A stretch of 64,000 bases of DNA from Nonomuraea glycinis (GTDB taxonomy: Bacteria; Actinomycetota; Actinomycetes; Streptosporangiales; Streptosporangiaceae), in the NCBI RefSeq assembly GCF_014646515.1, contig NZ_BMNK01000001.1, positions 763,701 through 827,700 on the forward strand, read 5' to 3'. The stretch's first letter is position 1. Every line of letters starts with the position of its first letter. Under the pieces are notes generated by a model. That model searched no databases and was not told the DNA's origin. It was given only the letters and a program-made list of their open reading frames with translations. Both the position numbers and the translations under genes were made by a program. Of the stretch, positions 59,941-64,000 are shown in pieces.

Positions 59941-61341
59941 CTACAGCCCTTCCCGGGTCGTGGAGGACATGCGGCGGTACGTCTCGGGCAGTTCGTGCCC
60001 GGCCATCTCCGCCACCTTCTGGATCACTTCGACCAGGGCCGTGCCCTCGGCGACCTTGCGGTGGGCCTTGAGGTCCCCGTCACGGTAGGCGTTGAGCAGG
60101 CGCAGCCGCAGCGGGTCCAGATCCAGCGCCCGGGCGATCCGGTCCATCTGCGACTCCAGCGCGAAGTCGGCGATGGTCACGCCGAAGCCGCGCATGGCGC
60201 TGGACGGCGTGCGGTTGGTGAACACGCAGTGGCAGTCGGCCCACACGTTCGGGATCGCGTAGGGGCCGGGCAGATGCGCGGCCGCCTTCGTGGTCCCGTA
60301 CGGGCTGTGGCGGGAGTACGCGCCGGCGTCCACGTACAACGTGACCTTGCGTCCGATGATCCGGCCGTCGTTCATGACCGCGTCCTTGATGTAGATGCGC
60401 TCGGCGGCGCGCGGCGAGGAGACCTGCATCTCCTCGGCCCGGTCGTAGACGAACTTGACCGGGCGGTCGGCCAGCATCGCGGCCACGCACGCGACCGGCT
60501 CGACCACCACGTCCACCTTGCCGCCGAAGCCGCCGCCGACCGTCCCGCCGACGATGCGCAGCTTGTTGAACGGCGTCTCCAGGATCAGGGCGGTGTTGTC
60601 CAGGGTGAAGAAGCACGCCTGGGTGTCGGAGTGGATGCGCAGCCGGCCGTCGGCCTGCGGGACGACGACGCAGCCGGTGGTCTCGACCGGGGCCTGCTCG
60701 ATCGGCGCGGACTGGTAGCGCCACTCGAAGACGTGGTCGGCCCGCGCGAACGCCTCCTCCACATCGCCGAACCGGATCCGCCGGCAGTGGTGGCCCTCGT
60801 AGCGGAAGTGGTTCTGCCCGTGGTACTCGTTGACCAGCGGCGCGCCCTCTTTCAGGGCCTCCTCGACGTCGAAGACCGGCGGCAGGTCCTCGTACGTGAC
60901 CTTGATCCGGGCCGCACCTTCCAGCGCGGCCGCCTCCGTCTCGGCGACCACGGCGCAGATCGGCTCGCCCAGGTAGCGCACCTTGTCCACGGCCAGGACG
61001 GGTTCGTCGTCCGGCCCGACGCCGATCAGTTTGAGCGGGGTGAAGAGGTTGTTCGGGATGTCGGCGTGGGTGAGGATCCGCAGGACGCGGGGCACGGCCA
61101 GGGCCTCGGTCAGGTCCACGTCCGCGATCCTGGCGTGGTGCCGGGCCGAGCGGTGCATCTTCAGGTGGGCGAGCCGTGGCGGGGCCACGTCCTCGAAGAA
61201 CTCGGTACGCCCCGTGACGTGCCCGCGCGCGTCGGAGCGCTGGACCGCCGAGCCGATGACGGTGTGATCCGTACCCGTACCCGCGGCGGCCCGTTCGGCG
61301 GTGAAGGTGCTCGTGTCGATCGGTGCGAGCCGGTAGGTCAT
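59941..61341 (-). CDS. Molybdenum hydroxylase large subunit, N-terminal part
   Basis: A 466-residue protein with the alpha/beta hammerhead domain (about residues 30-140, RTEFFEDVAPPRLAHLKMHR) and the first Mo-pterin-binding domain (GGTVGGGFGGKVDVVVEP, SAMRGFG, the MCD-contact motifs). It stops where one-piece homologues continue into the sequence encoded at 58937. ATG 61341 overlaps the stop of the 2Fe-2S gene by ATGA. With the other subunits it forms a hydroxylase for a heteroaromatic, aldehyde or CoA substrate; the substrate is not evident. Confidence 0.85.
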   Translation of the reverse strand: MTYRLAPIDTSTFTAERAAAGTGTDHTVIGSAVQRSDARGHVTGRTEFFEDVAPPRLAHLKMHRSARHHARIADVDLTEALAVPRVLRILTHADIPNNLFTPLKLIGVGPDDEPVLAVDKVRYLGEPICAVVAETEAAALEGAARIKVTYEDLPPVFDVEEALKEGAPLVNEYHGQNHFRYEGHHCRRIRFGDVEEAFARADHVFEWRYQSAPIEQAPVETTGCVVVPQADGRLRIHSDTQACFFTLDNTALILETPFNKLRIVGGTVGGGFGGKVDVVVEPVACVAAMLADRPVKFVYDRAEEMQVSSPRAAERIYIKDAVMNDGRIIGRKVTLYVDAGAYSRHSPYGTTKAAAHLPGPYAIPNVWADCHCVFTNRTPSSAMRGFGVTIADFALESQMDRIARALDLDPLRLRLLNAYRDGDLKAHRKVAEGTALVEVIQKVAEMAGHELPETYRRMSSTTREGL

Positions 61342-61838
61342 CGCGACGCCACCTCCTGCGGGGCCTGCTCGCGGCGACGTCTGGCCGCTTCGAGGATGGC
61401 GATCACGATCGGCCGGTAGCCGGTGCACCGGCAGACGTTGCCCGAGATCGCTTCAACGACGTCTTCGTCGCTCGGATCGGGGTTCCTGTCGAGCAGCGCC
61501 TCGGCGACCATGATCATGCCGGCGGTGCAGAAGCCGCACTGGGTGGCGAAGCAGTCGACGAAGGCGCTCTGCACCTCGTCCAGCTCACCGCCGGCGGCGA
61601 CCCCCTCCAGCGTACGGATCGAACGCCCCGCGACGGTCTCCACCGCGACCAGGCAGGAGACCTCGGGCCGGCCGTCGACCAGGACGGTGCAGGTGCCGCA
61701 GGCGCCCTGCGCGCAGCCCCGCTTGGCCGCGGTGAGTCCCAGCGACTCGCGCAGGCTCGCGAGCAGCGTGGCGCCCGGCGCGGCGATGAACTCCCGTTGC
61801 TCGCCGTTGACGACGAGCGAGACGATCTGTGACGGCAC
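61338..61838 (-). CDS. Molybdenum hydroxylase small subunit, 2Fe-2S
   Basis: A 166-residue two-cluster iron-sulphur subunit. The plant ferredoxin-type cluster motif is CAQGACGTC with a fourth Cys in VSC. The second cluster uses CGFC and CRC in the helical domain, ending with GNVCRCTGYRPI. Standard length for CoxS/XdhC-type proteins. GTG 61838 with GAGAGGTGG upstream. It passes electrons from the Mo centre to the FAD subunit. Operon order is FAD, 2Fe-2S, Mo. Confidence 0.93.
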   Translation of the reverse strand: MPSQIVSLVVNGEQREFIAAPGATLLASLRESLGLTAAKRGCAQGACGTCTVLVDGRPEVSCLVAVETVAGRSIRTLEGVAAGGELDEVQSAFVDCFATQCGFCTAGMIMVAEALLDRNPDPSDEDVVEAISGNVCRCTGYRPIVIAILEAARRRREQAPQEVASR

Positions 61839-61876
61839 GGTCCACCTCTCACTGATGCGGCCTTGCTGGTGAGCTA

Positions 61877-62680
61877 CTAGGGGAGGAAGGCTCGGCGCAG
61901 ATGCACGGGCAGGACCCGCGCCCGGTACCACGCGCTGGCATAGGCGTCGTCGAAGGGGTCGATGTCACCGCGGGCCGCCTCGCCCGCCTCGGTGAGGACC
62001 TCATGGGTCAAGGGCCGGCCCCGCAGCAGGCGCTCCGCCGACCCCGCGCGCACCGGACGTGACGCGACGCCGCCCAGCGCGATCCTGGTAGAGGCGACCA
62101 CGCCGCCGTCGGCGCGGGTGACGGAGGCGACGGTCACGATCGCCGCCGAGTTCAGGCGACGGCGCATGGCCTTGTGGTAGTACCAGGTGCCCGGCTGGGG
62201 GAGCACGACCCGCACCGCCACGACCACCTCGCCCGCGGCGACCCCGGACGCCAGCACGCCGGCCACCGGTGCGTCGCGCCGGCCGTCCGGCCCGGCGATC
62301 TCGCACGTCGCGTCGAGGGCGAGCAGGCAGACGGCCAGATCGCCGTACGGCTGCGCGACGAAGAGATTGCCCCCTACGGTGGCCTGGTTACAGATGGTGG
62401 GGGAGGCGATCGTCCGCAGCGCCGGCCGCAGGAACGCGAGCTCCGGCCGCTCGCCGACCGTGGTGAAGGTGGCCGCCGCCCCGATCGTGGCCACCCCGTC
62501 GCGCACCTCTACGCCGTCCAGCCCCGCCCGGCGCAGGCTGACCAGCTCGGTCACGGGCGCGGCCCCGCTGTTCACCAGCGGCATCACGACGGTGCCGCCG
62601 CCCATGACCCAGCCGCCTCCCGCCAAGCGGTCGACTGCGGCCTCGGCTGACTCCGGAACGTGCACCGCGCAGATCACCAT
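61877..62680 (-). CDS. Molybdenum hydroxylase medium subunit, FAD-binding
   Basis: A 267-residue CoxM/XdhB-type flavoprotein subunit. The FAD-binding motifs GGGTVVMP (near residue 27) and TVGGNL (near residue 102) are visible, followed by the CO dehydrogenase flavoprotein C-terminal domain. It is the first gene of the operon. The ATG at 62680 is preceded by GAGGAGGATCG. Its promoter region contains copies of an ATTATCGAT element shared with the divergent GntR gene. Confidence 0.9.
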   Translation of the reverse strand: MVICAVHVPESAEAAVDRLAGGGWVMGGGTVVMPLVNSGAAPVTELVSLRRAGLDGVEVRDGVATIGAAATFTTVGERPELAFLRPALRTIASPTICNQATVGGNLFVAQPYGDLAVCLLALDATCEIAGPDGRRDAPVAGVLASGVAAGEVVVAVRVVLPQPGTWYYHKAMRRRLNSAAIVTVASVTRADGGVVASTRIALGGVASRPVRAGSAERLLRGRPLTHEVLTEAGEAARGDIDPFDDAYASAWYRARVLPVHLRRAFLP

Positions 62681-62702
62681 GTGCGATCCTCCTCGGTGAG
62701 GT

Positions 62703-62765
62703 ATTATCGATAATTGATTATCGATCGAGGAGCGTCAAGAGACCCGGTGGGACAATCGATAATCG
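62703..62765. promoter_or_regulatory. Three GntR-type operator sites between divergent genes
   Basis: ATTATCGATAAT (62703-62714) is a perfect 12-bp palindrome. A second copy, ATTATCGATCGA, follows at 62717-62728, and a third in the opposite direction, ATCGATAATCG, lies at 62755-62765, directly before the GntR start at 62779. The spread over both promoters suits repression of the hydroxylase operon and self-regulation by the GntR protein. The AT-rich character stands out from the surroundings. Confidence 0.65.
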
Positions 62766-62778
62766 GTAGGATCACCTC

Positions 62779-63456
62779 ATGACCGAGGAGCCCGCCAAGC
62801 TGCCACGCCTCACGCTGGCCCGGCAGATCCGCGACTCGCTGGTCGCCGGCATCGTGTCCGGCCACTTCGGCCCGGGCGAGCGGCTGGTGGAGACGCGGCT
62901 CGCGGCGACCTACGGCACCAGTCAGGCACCCGTACGCGAGGCGCTACGCGAACTGGAGGCCATGCGGCTGGTGGAAACCCAGCCCCGCCGCGGCACGTTC
63001 GTGCGGCCCTTCGTCCAGGAGACCCTGCGCGAAAGCTACGTCGTACGGGCGGCGCTGGAGGAGACGGCCACCCGGCTCACGCTGCTGGCCGGAACCGTAC
63101 CGGTAGAGGCCATAAGAGCGGACGTGGCAGCGATGCGGGCCGCCGCCGAAAGCGGCGACAGAGAGGCGTCGGCGCGTGCCAGCGTGTCCTTCCATCGGCG
63201 CATCGTCGAGGCCGCGCGCAACGAGCTGCTCAAGCTCACCTGGGAGAGCCTGCAGATCGAGGCGCGGACGTCGGTCACGATGGTCGCCGCCGAGGTCGAC
63301 CTGCACGACATCGTCCAGGACCACGCCGAGCTGCTGGCCGCGATCGAGGACGGCGACCTGGAGGTCGCGTGCCGGCATGCCCGCGACCACCAATGGCACT
63401 ACGCCGACCTCCCGCACGACGCTCACGGCCGCATCCGCGACTCCGCCGCGGGCTGA
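62779..63456 (+). CDS. GntR-family regulator, FadR/FCD type
   Basis: A 225-residue regulator. The GntR winged helix spans about residues 10-75 (LARQIRDSLVAGIVSG, GERLVETRLAATYGTSQAPVREAL), followed by the all-helical FCD ligand domain with metal-site His and Asp residues (SFHRRIVEAARNELL, DHAELLAAIEDGD). FadR-type GntR proteins respond to acids or CoA esters. It is divergent from the molybdenum hydroxylase operon and lies next to three likely binding sites, so it is the probable regulator of that operon. Confidence 0.92.
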   Translation: MTEEPAKLPRLTLARQIRDSLVAGIVSGHFGPGERLVETRLAATYGTSQAPVREALRELEAMRLVETQPRRGTFVRPFVQETLRESYVVRAALEETATRLTLLAGTVPVEAIRADVAAMRAAAESGDREASARASVSFHRRIVEAARNELLKLTWESLQIEARTSVTMVAAEVDLHDIVQDHAELLAAIEDGDLEVACRHARDHQWHYADLPHDAHGRIRDSAAG

Positions 63457-63473
63457 GCTCGGGGCGGAGAACG

Positions 63474-63908
63474 CTAGCGAGGTGCGGCGAGGACGTCCCG
63501 GAGCACGTCTTCCAGCGTGACGCGGGCCAGTTCGCGCCTCAAGGTCTCCTCGATGTCCTCGTAGACGCGCTGCATCGCCGGCTGGATGCCGTAGCCGATC
63601 ACGCACCCCTGGTCCGGGGTGGCGCGATGCATCGCGAACAGCGAGCCGGGCTCGACTGCCTCGTACACGTCGAGCAGGGTCATCGACTCCAGCTCACGCG
63701 TCAGCGACCAGCCCGCGCCCACCCCTCGCCGGGACTCCACGAGCCCCGCCTTGCGCAGCTCACCCAGCAGGCGTCTGATCACCACGGGATTGGTGTTCGC
63801 GCTGGTCGCGATCTGCTCGGAGGTGGCGACCTGGTGGCCCTGGCGCTGATAAAGGCTGATCCAGGTCAGCGCGTGGGCGGCGATGGTCAACCTGCTGTTG
63901 GCGCTCAC
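63474..63908 (-). CDS. Rrf2-family transcriptional regulator
   Basis: A 144-residue winged-helix regulator. The start SANSRLTIAAHALTWIS and the recognition-helix segment ATSEQIATSANTNPVVIRRLLGELRKAGLV, in parts, are typical Rrf2. Only one Cys is visible in the region where Fe-S-binding members have three, so it may be a non-cluster YwnA-type member. GTG 63908 with AGAGGT upstream is preferred to ATG 63938. It converges on the GntR gene. Inverted repeats upstream are probably its own operator. Confidence 0.88.
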   Translation of the reverse strand: MSANSRLTIAAHALTWISLYQRQGHQVATSEQIATSANTNPVVIRRLLGELRKAGLVESRRGVGAGWSLTRELESMTLLDVYEAVEPGSLFAMHRATPDQGCVIGYGIQPAMQRVYEDIEETLRRELARVTLEDVLRDVLAAPR

Positions 63909-63938
63909 GATTACCTCTTCTCGGCCGTAACGCTTCAT

Positions 63939-63960
63939 GTTACGACAGCGCAGTCGTAAC
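63939..63960. promoter_or_regulatory. Inverted-repeat operator near the Rrf2 gene
   Basis: GTTACGAC (63939-63946) and GTCGTAAC (63953-63960) form a perfect 8-bp inverted repeat with a 6-bp spacer, upstream of the Rrf2 start. Related GTAAC/GTTAC pieces continue to the window end (63984-64000), so the regulator may control a divergent gene beyond the window as well as itself. Confidence 0.55.
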
Positions 63961-64000
63961 AACAAATGTTGCGATCAAGTGTTGTAACTATTAGCGTTAC

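Noticed and set aside
1..64000. tRNA, rRNA or insertion sequence elements
   Set aside because: I saw no cloverleaf-like sequence with a T-loop GGTTCGA motif in context, no rRNA signature and no transposase-like gene.

Overview
The window is high-GC DNA (roughly 70 percent G+C) with tight actinobacterial gene packing. ATGA and GTGA stop/start overlaps are frequent, GTG starts are common, and the families present (ECF41 sigma factors, HxlR, MocR, LAL-type LuxR regulators, a ydaO-type c-di-AMP leader before an NlpC/P60 gene) are typical of filamentous actinomycetes. The overall flavour suggests the Streptosporangiaceae or a neighbouring family, but this is an inference from gene content and no marker gene settles it. 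I see no rRNA, tRNA, CRISPR array or intact insertion sequence.

Region by region. 1-10.9 kb is acyl-CoA and carboxylate metabolism: an enoyl-CoA hydratase with a divergent HxlR regulator, then two divergent operons sharing one palindrome-rich control region. One holds an acyl-CoA dehydrogenase plus the TctCBA tripartite carboxylate transporter. The other holds an acyl-CoA dehydrogenase, an enoyl-CoA hydratase, a class III CoA-transferase and a LysR regulator. 11-18.1 kb is a four-gene ABC exporter operon of two ATPases and two large FtsX-like permeases. 18.2-28.2 kb is an oxidative or stress-type island with three ECF41 (SigJ-like) sigma factor genes, one of which has lost region sigma4. It also carries a cupin, an epimerase, a MocR regulator, an orphan cytochrome b, a secreted lipase and an FAD monooxygenase. 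28.4-39.6 kb holds a FUSC membrane protein, a large LAL regulator, a metallo-hydrolase with a carboxylesterase, a c-di-AMP riboswitch with a secreted NlpC/P60 hydrolase, an EF-hand protein, a cupin and a DUF455 ferritin-like protein.

39.9-55.6 kb is the most interesting part: what looks like an undescribed ribosomal peptide (RiPP) cluster. Two regulators diverge around a run of 11-bp direct repeats. A PLP-dependent dehydratase overlaps the second regulator. Then comes a 50-codon precursor gene with a near-perfect ribosome binding site, followed by two hairpins. After it lie ten tightly packed co-directional genes: a HemN-like radical SAM enzyme, a SAM methyltransferase, a SPASM-type radical SAM enzyme with an N-terminal peptide-binding-like domain, a shortened aspartyl-tRNA synthetase paralogue, a DUF885 metallopeptidase-like protein, an MFS transporter, an M1-like HEXXH peptidase, a protein of unknown family, an M29-like aminopeptidase and a second short radical SAM enzyme. 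Three different metallopeptidase folds, an exporter and an aminoacylation enzyme suggest a small peptide-derived product that is trimmed, and perhaps extended or capped with an amino acid. No named RiPP class known to me matches this set.

55.6-62.7 kb is a minus-strand operon for a molybdenum hydroxylase (FAD, 2Fe-2S and Mo subunits, the Mo subunit split into two genes) with CoxD/CoxE-like maturation factors, an EthD-domain protein and an amidohydrolase. It is probably controlled by the divergent GntR regulator through three ATTATCGAT-type sites. An Rrf2 regulator closes the window.
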